This document shows positions 1-7,159 of a DNA stretch of 10,000 bases, piece by piece. This DNA comes from Halisarca cf. caerulea (Eukaryota > Porifera > Demospongiae > Chondrillida > Halisarcidae), in NCBI GenBank assembly GCA_963170055.1, contig CAUJGJ010000004.1:220001-230000 (forward strand). The letters run 5' to 3'. The notes under the pieces are model-generated. The model had not been told where the DNA came from. It saw only the letters and a program-made list of their open reading frames with translations, and made no database searches. A program made the position numbers and the translations under genes. The first letter of the stretch is position 1, and each line of letters starts with the position of its first letter.

Positions 1-1626
1 GTACAGTCTACAATGATGGGGAGATCTCAACATGTGGGTAGATTGAGGAGGTCCACTCAGTACAGTCTACAATGATGGGGAGATCTCAACATGTGGGTAG
101 ATTATAGAGGTCCACTCAGTACAGTCTACAATGATGGGGAGATCTCAACATGTGGGTAGATTATAGAGGTCCACTCAGTACAGTCTACAATGATGGGGAG
201 ATCTCAACATGTGGGTAGATTGAGGAGGTTCACTCAGTACAGTCTACAATGATGGAGAGATCTCAACATGTGGGTAGATTATAGAGGTCCACTCAGTACA
301 GTCTACAATGATGGGGAGATCTCAACATGTGGGTAGATTATAGAGGTCCACTCAGTACAGTCTACAATGATGGGGAGATCTCAACATGTGGGTAGATTAT
401 TGAGGTCCACTCAGTACAGTCTACAATGATGGAGAGATTTCAACATGTGGGTAGATTGAGGAGGTCCACTCAGTACAGTCTACAATGATGGGGAGATCTC
501 AACATGTGGGTAGATTATTGAGGTCCACTCAGTACAGTCTACAATGATGGAGAGATTTCAACATGTGGGTAGATTGAGGAGGTCCACTCAGTACAGTCTA
601 CAATGATGGAGAGATCTCAACATGTGGGTAGATTATAGAGGTCCACTCAGTACAGTCTACAATGATGGGGAGATCTCAACATGTGGGTAGATTGAGGAGG
701 TCCACTCAGTACAGTCTACAATGATGGGGAGATCTCAACATGTGGGTAGATTATAGAGGTCCACTCAGTACAGTCTACAATGATGGGGAGATCTCAACAT
801 GTGGGTAGATTATAGAGGTCCACTCAGTACAGTCTACAATGATGGGGAGATCTCAACATGTGGGTAGATTGAGGAGGTTCACTCAGTACAGTCTACAATG
901 ATGGAGAGATCTCAACATGTGGGTAGATTATAGAGGTCCACTCAGTACAGTCTACAATGATGGGGAGATCTCAACATGTGGGTAGATTATAGAGGTCCAC
1001 TCAGTACAGTCTACAATGATGGGGAGATCTCAACATGTGGGTAGATTATAGAGGTCCACTCAGTACAGTCTACAGTGATGGGGAGATCTCAACATGTGGG
1101 TAGATTATAGAGGTCCACTCAGTACAGTCTACAATGATGGGGAGATCTCAACATGTGGGTAGATTATTGAGGTCCACTCAGTACAGTCTACAATGATGGA
1201 GAGATTTCAACATGTGGGTAGATTGAGGAGGTCCACTCAGTACAGTCTACAATGATGGGGAGATCTCAACATGTGGGTAGATTATTGAGGTCCACTCAGT
1301 ACAGTCTACAATGATGGAGAGATTTCAACATGTGGGTAGATTGAGGAGGTCCACTCAGTACAGTCTACAATGATGGAGAGATCTCAACATGTGGGTAGAT
1401 TATAGAGGTCCACTCAGTACAGTCTACAATGATGGGGAGATCTCAACATGTGGGTAGATTATAGAGGTCCACTCAGTACAGTCTACAATGATGGGGAGAT
1501 CTCAACATGTGGGTAGATTGAGGAGGTCCACTCAGTACAGTCTACAATGATGGGGAGATCTCAACATGTGGGTAGATTATAGAGGTCCACTCAGTACAGT
1601 CTACAATGATGGGGAGATCTCAACAT
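1..1626. repeat. 59-bp minisatellite, 28 units, with higher-order structure
   Basis: Tandem array of a 59-bp unit beginning GTACAGTCTACAATGATGG; unit starts fall at 1, 60, 119 and so on to 1594, with no indels, and the last unit is broken after position 1626. Units differ only by a few linked substitutions: the segment before GGTCCACTCA reads TTGAGGA, TTATAGA or TTATTGA; GGGGAGATCTC alternates with GGAGAGATCTC or GGAGAGATTTC; and a GGTTCACTC variant occurs in units 4 (178) and 15 (827). The order of variants in units 1-11 recurs in units 12-24 with two extra units, so whole blocks have been duplicated. The period is not a multiple of three and the array has no long open frame. It continues past the left edge or begins there. 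By position it lies in the second intron of the FKBP-type gene. Confidence 0.98.
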
Positions 1627-1782
1627 ATTGCAGAGTGGGCAGCCATTTTTGTTTACCATAACAAACATAAATACATAGATACATTCAGGAATATAAAGAA
1701 CTTAAAAATCACGAATTTTAGGTTCATGCAATCTTAAAGACCTTTGGAACTAAAACAAGGACGGTTTCAAGCCGACCCGTAC
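1627..1782 (-). other. start of FKBP intron 2, unique part
   Basis: AT-rich sequence between the FKBP exon 2 donor (GTACGGG reading down from 1782) and the minisatellite. I see no further FKBP exon in it. On the minus strand an ATG at 1646 lies in ACAAAAATGGCTGCC, similar to the start-codon context of the other genes in the window, but it opens only eight codons before a stop. Confidence 0.6.
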
Positions 1783-1935
1783 CTGTATAGTGAACGATAA
1801 CTTTTTGACCTTTAGTTGGCGAGGGTCCTGCAAAATTAGGAGAAAATAGGATGATGATACATCTCTAGGTAGCGCCACAGGACAAGTGCGCCTTGTACCT
1901 GTTCCTTTTTTGATATGCTCGACCTCAACACCCAT
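1783..1935 (-). CDS. FKBP1A: FKBP12-type peptidyl-prolyl isomerase, first two coding exons (partial)
   Basis: FKBP12 is a small cytosolic peptidyl-prolyl cis-trans isomerase that binds FK506 and rapamycin and regulates calcium-release channels and TGF-beta receptors. Exon 1 is 1935-1899 (MGVEVEHIKKGT plus one base), donor GTACAAG. Intron 1 is 1898-1828, 71 bp, ending TTTTGCAG. Exon 2 is 1827-1783, donor GTACGGG. The joined reading gives MGVEVEHIKKGTG then PSPTKGQKVIVHYTG, 28 residues that match the FKBP12 start (MGV.VE.I..G.G....KGQ..VVHYTG), including the binding-pocket tyrosine of the VHYTG motif (Tyr26 here). Splice phases (1 and 1) are consistent with each other. No further exon is visible between 1627 and 1782, so the rest of the roughly 108-residue protein must lie left of the window, beyond the minisatellite. 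A 61-residue open frame crosses the region, but it reads through intron 1 and is not the product. It could instead be a broken copy; only the next exon would tell. Confidence 0.82.
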
Positions 1936-2035
1936 TCTGCTGTATTTGCTGTCCCTCAGTATACGACAATCTTACTCAGCACGCGGAGTTTAGGCACGTG
2001 AGAATCACGTGTTCATCATCCGCCCTTCGATCAAA
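1936..2035. promoter_or_regulatory. shared bidirectional promoter of FKBP and UBE2W genes
   Basis: Only 100 bp separate the start codons of the two divergent genes. The gap holds two E-box palindromes, CACGTG at 1995-2000 (GCACGTGA) and 2006-2011 (TCACGTGT), 11 bp apart. The second lies 24 bases before the UBE2W ATG, and the first lies 59 bases before the FKBP ATG. CACGTG is the core site of basic helix-loop-helix-zipper factors (USF, MYC/MAX, MITF/TFE families). No TATA box is obvious. That this stretch drives both genes is inferred from the spacing. Confidence 0.7.
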
Positions 2036-2355
2036 ATGGCGTTCCATAGAAGGATAAAGAAGGAACTAGACGATCTACACAAGAAGGCACCTCCCGGGAT
2101 CAGTCTAGATGAATCCTCCATAAAAGAAAAGATAGATTGGTGTGTATGCATGTGTGATTTTTTGAGGTGCATTTCCAGTGTCTTAATGGTAGTAATCTAC
2201 TTATTTTGTTTTGTCTCGCTTGAGCAGTTTAGTTGTACATATGGAAGGGGCTGAGGGAACACTGTACAGCGGAGAAAAATTTAAATTACAGTTCAAATTT
2301 ACGGACAAGTATCCTTTCGATTCTCCTGGTGTGAGTTGAATGTGTTTGTGTGTGT

Positions 2356-2401
<46 letters not shown>

Positions 2402-2420
2402 ACATGTACCCTCTCTCTCT

Positions 2421-2500
<80 letters not shown>

Positions 2501-3085
2501 CTCATACATCCACTCTCCTACAGGTCACATTTATAGGGAAGTCCATCCCCCTTCATCCACATGTGTACAGTAACGGCCACATCTGTTTGTCCATCCTAGC
2601 AGACGACTGGTCTCCGGCGCTTACCATACTGTCAGTCTGTGTCAGTATTCAGAGCATGTTGAGCAGCTGCGAGAAGAAGGAGAGTCCACCTGACAATGAC
2701 ATGTATGTTCGTTTTGGCTCCCGAGATCCCAAGAAAACAAGATGGTACTTCCACGGTGCGTGTATGTTTATCTGCATGTGTGTGCACATACAAATGTATG
2801 TTTCTCTCTCTTTGTGTGTGTGTGTGTACTTGTGATTATTGGGCCCCCGGAAAAGTAGCCAATGAGCTAAGTGGGTGTCCCATTCTAAATAAGATTAATC
2901 CAATCCAAATAAGATTAATTAATCCAAGTAAGATTAATTAATACGTATTGGGTGTATTATAATCTTGTATACTTGTCCTGTACTGTATTTTGAGTTTACT
3001 AAGTTATACTGAAGTTTGTTCATTACTTTTGTCCTGTATACTGATTTACATCTCTCTCTATATGCTTTCAGATGATGGAATTTAA
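2036..3085 (+). CDS. UBE2W: UBE2W-type ubiquitin-conjugating enzyme E2, four coding exons, complete
   Basis: UBE2W is the E2 that attaches the first ubiquitin to the alpha-amino group of substrates with flexible N-termini, working with RING E3s such as CHIP. Exons: 2036-2141, 2233-2330, 2524-2755 and 3072-3085, giving 149 residues against 151 in human. The start MAFHRRIKKELDDL matches the family's first helix. Exon 2 gives VHMEGAEGTLYSGEKF. Exon 3 carries HPHVYSNGHICLSIL, with the UBE2W-typical HPH in place of the usual E2 HPN and the catalytic cysteine at residue 89, then DDWSPAL, SMLSSC, PPDN and DPKKTRWYFH. The last exon is only 14 bases and supplies DDGI and the stop, after acceptor TGCTTTCAG; the vertebrate tail is DDTC. 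Splice phases 1, 0 and 1 all fit. I chose the ATG at 2036 because it aligns with the family start. The gene is head-to-head with FKBP and converges with BZW. Confidence 0.93.
2337..2499. repeat. (TG)n - (CT)n - (CA)n compound microsatellite in UBE2W intron 2
   Basis: Nearly the whole 193-bp intron is simple repeat: TG repeats from about 2347 to 2400 with one TATG interruption, a short CT run near 2410-2424, then CA repeats from 2425 to 2498 with one ACATAC interruption. The TG and CA arms are complementary, so both the DNA and the pre-mRNA could fold into a hairpin of 50 or so pairs. The donor GTGAGT (2331) and acceptor CTACAG (2523) lie just outside the arms. Several cysteine/valine or threonine/histidine open frames here are repeat artefacts. 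Confidence 0.97.
2756..3071 (+). other. UBE2W intron 3 with TG run and AAGATTAAT repeats
   Basis: The 316-bp intron opens GTGCGTGTATG and ends TATGCTTTCAG. It holds a TG run at about 2812-2827 and, at roughly 2886-2941, three diverged direct copies of an AATAAGATTAATCCA-type unit about 19-24 bp apart. The rest is AT-rich with no further signal that I recognise. Confidence 0.75.
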
Positions 3086-3220
3086 TCAATTCATCAGAAA
3101 ATTTGCAATTAAATTTATGCATGCTGTTTTTAAAGACTGCAACATTAATAATTGTTAATAATATTATTTTGAAACAATGCAATCAATAACAATTGTAAGT
3201 TAAAGTGTGTGATTGGCAAA
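3086..3220. other. convergent 3' region between UBE2W and BZW
   Basis: The two stop codons are 135 bp apart and face each other. On the plus strand an ATTAAA hexamer at 3108-3113, 23 bases after the UBE2W stop, is a plausible poly(A) signal. On the minus strand the clearest ATTAAA reads 3086-3081, across the UBE2W stop codon; if it is used, BZW transcripts would overlap UBE2W exon 4 in antisense. An AATAAT on the minus strand near 3160 is a weaker alternative within the gap. Which signals are used cannot be told from sequence. Confidence 0.5.
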
Positions 3221-4281
3221 TCACGCAGTTTGTTGTGCAGAAGTGGACGTGTCCAATGTCTGCCCCTCCCCCTCCTCCTCTTCCTCGGCTGTGTTAAGCC
3301 AATCGATGAATGGCTGAACTTGAGGAAGAAACTCTCTCTTTCCCTTGGGACTGTGAGCGTCTGCAAACCATTTCAATACAGCTTGTTCTGTTATGACATC
3401 GTCTGCAGGTGGTAGGACAGAAGGAATAGAATAGAATACGCATGTACAAACATGCGTACTCTGGAGTGTGGCAGTCCTCCATATATAGTGACGACACGAG
3501 AACAAAATGGCAGAATAGGGTTTTGTGCGTATTTTATCACTGATATGATAGGGAAAGAATACTGTGCTAGAACAAAACAGTCTAGTTTACTTAACACTAT
3601 GTTTTATAATATGCAAGGAGATTAACCACTGTGCACGCACGCACGCATGCACACACACACACACACACACACACATGTACACAGATACACACACAACACA
3701 GAGAGAGACTTACTCTTGTAGAGCAAGATAATGATTTTGCTGAAGTGTTTTCGAAGAGTGACATTCTCAAAGCAGTAGTCTTGAATCTTTATCATCAACC
3801 AAAGCTGAGCAGTTCCCGTTTCACAAAATGGCAGGAACGCAGGACAGTATTCCTTCGTAGAGACAAGAACAAAGTGCGCAGTAAACAGTAACAGAGTAGA
3901 TACCACCTTTGACAAATTGTGGAGGGTAATCATAATGTCTGATGTGTACTGAATGGTAGATCCCCAATATTACACATTAGATTCAACTTGTGATACTGGG
4001 GAGTCCCCTTAATCAACCTGTGAAACAGGGGAGTCCCCTTAATCACGAAGAGGAGAGGGACAAGGTTAGGGGAGAATCCTCTAAAGGTAGCACTGCGGAG
4101 GGATGACTGCACTCATATTGCAAAGAACAAACTGCTCTGTCCTCTTTACCTTGATGTGTTTCAGAGCCTGTCCAACGGCCAAATCTTGCTTCTTGCTCAG
4201 CTCCAACGCTCCTGTTACGCATCTCCACAGCTGTACAACCATGAGGAGAGATCACATGGAGAGGGTGTGTTTGTCAGCAGT

Positions 4282-4320
<39 letters not shown>

Positions 4321-5642
4321 ATAATGGTAACATCAACAGGTGTCAACCCAGTGTCACTGATGTGCTGCTGACAAGTAGCAATGAGCTCCTCAGGACCTTC
4401 TTCATCTGCCAACAACTGAACAAGGTCCTCCTTCAGGACTCTCTTGTGTTCTGCAATCTGAAGGCTTCTTCTCAACTTGACAATTGGTTCCAACCCCTCT
4501 GAGGTGAAGTGCTCATCAAAGACCTCTGGTGTCTGCTTCCCTGGAGGCAGGAACAGCTGGGACAGAGGCAGAGAAGAAGGTAAGCCATGCATGATAGTAT
4601 GTTACACACGCACACACGCACGCACACACACACACACACACCATAATATCCTGCTCAAGGTTTGCTTTTTTCAGCAAAGAAGCTACTCCTCCAATGTCTT
4701 TCTCTCTTAACCAATGTTTGAAGATGTGGGTCACAAAAGACAGAGACAACCCTTCCTTAACCAGATGCTCATTCTTCAGTGTCTTCAGAATTCCTGGGTT
4801 AGCCAAACCATCAAGGACTGCCACAGCAACAAACATTGACAGGCGGTCTCTTTCTTCTAGGGAAAATCCCTTAAGAAAATTCACAATCTTCCTCAATTCC
4901 TCCTCAAACTTCTTGTGAAGGTACTTGTAGCGCCAAAGGGCAAGCTTCACAAAGACCTGTGAGAGATCGCTCAACACATGAATTTCTTCATATGTACATA
5001 ACAAGTGCAGTGACCCTAGTCTCGTGAACCAGACCCCTCCCTGCCGTCTACAGTCGAAAACATACACTAGTCCCCTCTACAGTCGAAAACATACACTAGT
5101 CCCCTCTGCAGTCAAGCACACACTCCAGACCCCTCTACAGTCAAAAAAACACTCTAGTCCCCTCTGCAGTCAAGCACACTCTCTAGTCCTCTCTGCAGTC
5201 AAGCACACACTCTAGTCCCCTCTGCAGTCAAGCACACTCTCTAGTCCTCTCTATAATCAACCACACACTGACTCCTAACCTGCGACATCTTCTTCATTGA
5301 CTCCACTGAATTGTTAGTCATCAAAACACACATGTTTACCCTATAAGGCTTATCCGGGTCGTCTCTGGTCTCAACTAAAGTCCCCCCTGGATTAAGCAGA
5401 CCACCAACGAAGAGTATTTGCATCAAGTACTCGCCATAAGTACGATAGTCGGCTTTATTCCCAGTATCATCGAGAAATTTCGAAACTGCCTCATAATCGT
5501 CGCCTGCCTTTAGTAAACCTTCAATTATTTGGTCCCTAAACCCTATTATATCCAATTTGTGATCTTTATCTCTTTTTCTTGTCTTGACACGCACTCCAGA
5601 AAGGGTTGGAAGCTGTTCCTTGGTCGAACCACCGGTAGCCAT
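3221..5642 (-). CDS. BZW2: BZW1/BZW2-type eIF5-mimic protein (W2 domain), six coding exons, complete
   Basis: Eukaryotic eIF5-mimic proteins (5MP, krasavietz in flies) bind eIF2 and eIF3 through a C-terminal W2 HEAT domain, compete with eIF5 and tighten start-codon choice. Exons, 5' to 3': 5642-5280, 4956-4642, 4556-4320, 4230-4150, 3852-3714 and 3402-3221. They give 438 residues, against about 419 in human. Landmarks: PTLSGVRVKTRKRDKDHK near residue 12; GGLLNPGGT near 90; RYKYLHKKFEEELRKIVNFL in exon 2; NEHLVKEGLSLSF; PPGKQTPEVFDEHFTSEGL opening exon 3; then the W2 part, with WRCVTGALELSKKQDLAVGQ, MIKIQDYCFENVTL, ITEQAVLKWFADAHSPKGK and the acidic end WLNTAEEEEEGEG of the aromatic/acidic box. 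The first four introns are phase 0 and the last is phase 1, and every join restores family similarity. Introns are 323, 85, 89, 297 and 311 bp. I cannot separate BZW1 from BZW2 orthology; invertebrates usually have one gene. Confidence 0.92.
3640..3690. repeat. CA/TG microsatellite in BZW intron 5
   Basis: CA repeats on the plus strand from about 3640 to 3690 (CACGCACGCATG then CACACA, partly interrupted). In the sense of the BZW transcript this is a UG run starting about 25 bases after the donor AGTAAGTC at 3714-3707. Confidence 0.9.
3986..4045. repeat. two 30-bp direct repeats with GGGGAGTCCCC in BZW intron 4
   Basis: Two copies of a 30-bp unit, each containing GGGGAGTCCCCTTAATCA (first copy near 3998, second near 4028). 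GGGGAGTCCCC is an odd-centred palindrome close to the kappa-B type site of Rel factors, although its sixth base departs from the usual consensus. It lies inside the 297-bp intron 4. A regulatory role is only a possibility. Confidence 0.75.
4282..4319. repeat. (CA)n microsatellite forming the BZW intron 3 donor
   Basis: Uninterrupted CA repeat on the plus strand. Read as the BZW transcript it is ATG followed directly by GTGTGTGT, so the microsatellite itself is the 5' splice site of the 89-bp intron 3 (exon 3 ends at 4320). Confidence 0.93.
4606..4641. repeat. (CA)n microsatellite forming the BZW intron 2 donor
   Basis: CA repeat with a few CG interruptions. As in intron 3, exon 2 ends in ATG (4644-4642) and the sense strand goes straight into GTGTGTGT, making the repeat the donor of the 85-bp intron 2. 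The plus-strand flank CACACCATAAT is the same at both introns. Confidence 0.93.
5030..5262. repeat. about 29-31 bp minisatellite filling BZW intron 1
   Basis: Roughly eight diverged copies of a CCTCTGCAGTCAAGCACAC...CTAGTC unit. The first copies read ACAGTCGAAAACATACACTA, later ones GCAGTCAAGCACACTCTCTA, and the last is degenerate (ATAATCAACCACACACTG). The array occupies most of the 323-bp intron between donor GTTAGG (5279) and acceptor CTCTCACAG (4957). An open frame of 63 residues across it is a repeat artefact. Confidence 0.9.
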
Positions 5643-5690
5643 TTTGACCGTGGAACATGGGAATCACGTGACCACTGTTCCACGGGATAA
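5643..5690 (-). promoter_or_regulatory. BZW promoter: E-box inside a 10-bp inverted repeat
   Basis: TCACGTGA at 5664-5671 puts CACGTG 22 bases upstream of the BZW ATG. It is bracketed by a perfect 10-bp inverted repeat, CCGTGGAACA at 5648-5657 and TGTTCCACGG at 5676-5685, whose centre is within one base of the E-box centre. The start codon itself lies in GGTCAAAATGGCTACC, which resembles the YY1 consensus. Function is inferred from position and symmetry. Confidence 0.65.
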
Positions 5691-6325
5691 CGTTAGTCTT
5701 GCTTTGCCGACCCATTTCCTACATATTTTACAAGTTCTTCAGATTATTCTGAGGTCTCAAAAGGACTCCTAACATCAAACAATAAAATCCCATACTTGTT
5801 TAAACTATTATGTGATTGCAACCTTCAGCTACCTACATACACACAGTGAAACCTGCTATTGAGGACACTGGAAAATCTGGACACCTGTATAAACTGGACA
5901 ATAGGTTATGATCCCAAAGTCTTATACACATATGAATGACACATTGGGGCAACCCTGGAATTCAGGAGGGAGACCTCTGTAATAAACAGTTCCATTCGCA
6001 AAAGCACAAAAACAGAAAGTACCTTAAAAGCAGATATATTTGTGAAACTTTCACTTTTACCATAATGCAAAAAACAAAGATGTTGATAATTACAATAATC
6101 TCTATAAATTGTTTTCACATGAAAATCATCTATTTTGTGTGAAAATATCTCAGACAATACAACACAACATCAAGTGTGCAAATAAATCACATACCCCATG
6201 AGCACCTACACACTATGTACATGGTTACAATTGACAACGATCTTAATACTTTGGCACAAACATTCCAAAATAGAAATACGAACAACGCAAGAAAAAATTA
6301 TAATTTCAAAAACATTCTATAAATA
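5691..6325. other. intergenic, with decayed repeat-element ends, AT-rich
   Basis: No gene seen between BZW and the NHL gene. Around 5841-5905 the text CAGTGAAACCTGCTATTGAGG, GGACACCTGTATAAACTGGAC and, near 5968, AGGAGGGAGACCTCTGTAATAAACAG looks like the terminal sequence of pogo/Tigger-type MITEs that also occurs near 9060-9245. The remainder to 6325 is AT-rich and should include the NHL 3' UTR; I found no unambiguous AATAAA on the minus strand. Confidence 0.5.
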
Positions 6326-7159
6326 CTAGAATTTTAACACCCTACAATTGTTTGTGTCTGCAACATAAATGCTCCCCTTGCTATCCACAGTCACCCCGTA
6401 GGGATAATTCAACCCAATGTCTTTAATTTCATGTACCAGATGGCCATTGGTTGTGAAAAAACACACCTTGTGAGGGTCTCGTGAGACAACCACAACGTAG
6501 CCATCCTTTGTCGGCCATATTCCTATGGGTCGATTCACCTTACCCTTACCAAAGACACGAATGTGAGTCCCACTCTGGTCAAAAACTTGAACTCGGTTGT
6601 TCTGGTGGTCACTGACGTAAAGGAAATCATCGGGTCCTATGCACATCAGTAGCGGCCAGTTGAATTCCCCTGGACCACTTCCATTCGTACCAAACTTGTA
6701 CATGAAGACACCCGCCTTGTTAAATACGGAAACCACGTTCCCTTTGCACTCGGAGATGAAAATCTGCCCCTCTCTATTGATAGCTACGCCTCCCGGTCCC
6801 TTGAACGCGCCTTCCGGTTGGAAATCGGTCTGCCTGTCGCCGGTTGAGGAATATATCGCAACTCGGTGATTCTGGAAGTTTGTCACAACCAGATTACCGT
6901 CATCCGTCACACCCATACCTCCTATCGAAATACCTACGTCCTCTACTTTAAACTGCCTGACATAAGTTCCGTCTGGTTCGAAAACGACAATAACTCGGTT
7001 CAGACCATCTGCTGCGTACACGTTGCCGTCCTTTCCAATGGCCATGGAAGTAAACTTTCTTTCCTTAGCTGGGTCCTTGAATTCTCCTTTAATGGTACCA
7101 ATGGACTTGATGTCGCGAACCGGTTCTGAGCCTTTCTTCGTTTTCTGCTTGGCGGCCAT
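6326..7159 (-). CDS. stand-alone NHL-repeat beta-propeller protein, single exon
   Basis: A 277-residue protein consisting almost entirely of NHL repeats, the blade motif of TRIM-NHL proteins and related six-bladed propellers that bind RNA or proteins. I see six blades: SMAIGKDGNVYAADGLNRVIV (about residues 45-65), GMGVTDDGNLVVTNFQNHRV, GGVAINREGQIFISECKGN, PLLMCIGPDDFLYVSDHQNN, GIWPTKDGYVVVVSRDPHK and YGVTVDSKGSIYVADTNN near the end. Each pairs a G-V/I-A-x-D-x-x-G-x-I/V-Y strand with N-x-R-V-x-V/F. The N-terminus is basic (MAAKQKTKKGSEPVRDIKS). There is no RING, B-box, coiled coil, signal peptide or membrane segment. I chose the ATG at 7159, not the in-frame one at 7186, because it sits in TTCAAAATGGCC like the other genes here and the upstream ATG lies downstream of, and almost abuts, the promoter E-box. 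No intron interrupts it, unlike its neighbours. Substrate unknown. Confidence 0.88.
   Translation of the reverse strand: MAAKQKTKKGSEPVRDIKSIGTIKGEFKDPAKERKFTSMAIGKDGNVYAADGLNRVIVVFEPDGTYVRQFKVEDVGISIGGMGVTDDGNLVVTNFQNHRVAIYSSTGDRQTDFQPEGAFKGPGGVAINREGQIFISECKGNVVSVFNKAGVFMYKFGTNGSGPGEFNWPLLMCIGPDDFLYVSDHQNNRVQVFDQSGTHIRVFGKGKVNRPIGIWPTKDGYVVVVSRDPHKVCFFTTNGHLVHEIKDIGLNYPYGVTVDSKGSIYVADTNNCRVLKF

Noticed and set aside
1..1626. CRISPR-like array
   Set aside because: The units are contiguous 59-mers without unique spacers, and the surrounding genes are animal, not prokaryotic.
1600..1646. Minus-strand ATG at 1646 in AAAAATGGCTGCC as another gene start
   Set aside because: It opens only eight codons before a stop at the minisatellite edge, and there is no CACGTG within the expected distance upstream.
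1750..1935. 61-residue minus-strand open frame taken as a gene
   Set aside because: Its first 12 codons are FKBP exon 1; the rest reads through intron 1 and, in the wrong frame, through exon 2.
2009..2035. Upstream in-frame GTG start for UBE2W
   Set aside because: GTG is not a normal animal start, the site overlaps the E-box, and the ATG at 2036 aligns with the family N-terminus.
2286..2573. Several 66-161 residue open frames on both strands (Cys-Val or Thr-His runs)
   Set aside because: They are translations of the TG/CA microsatellite; the plus-strand one running to 2835 overlaps true UBE2W exon 3 only because the frame happens to stay open.
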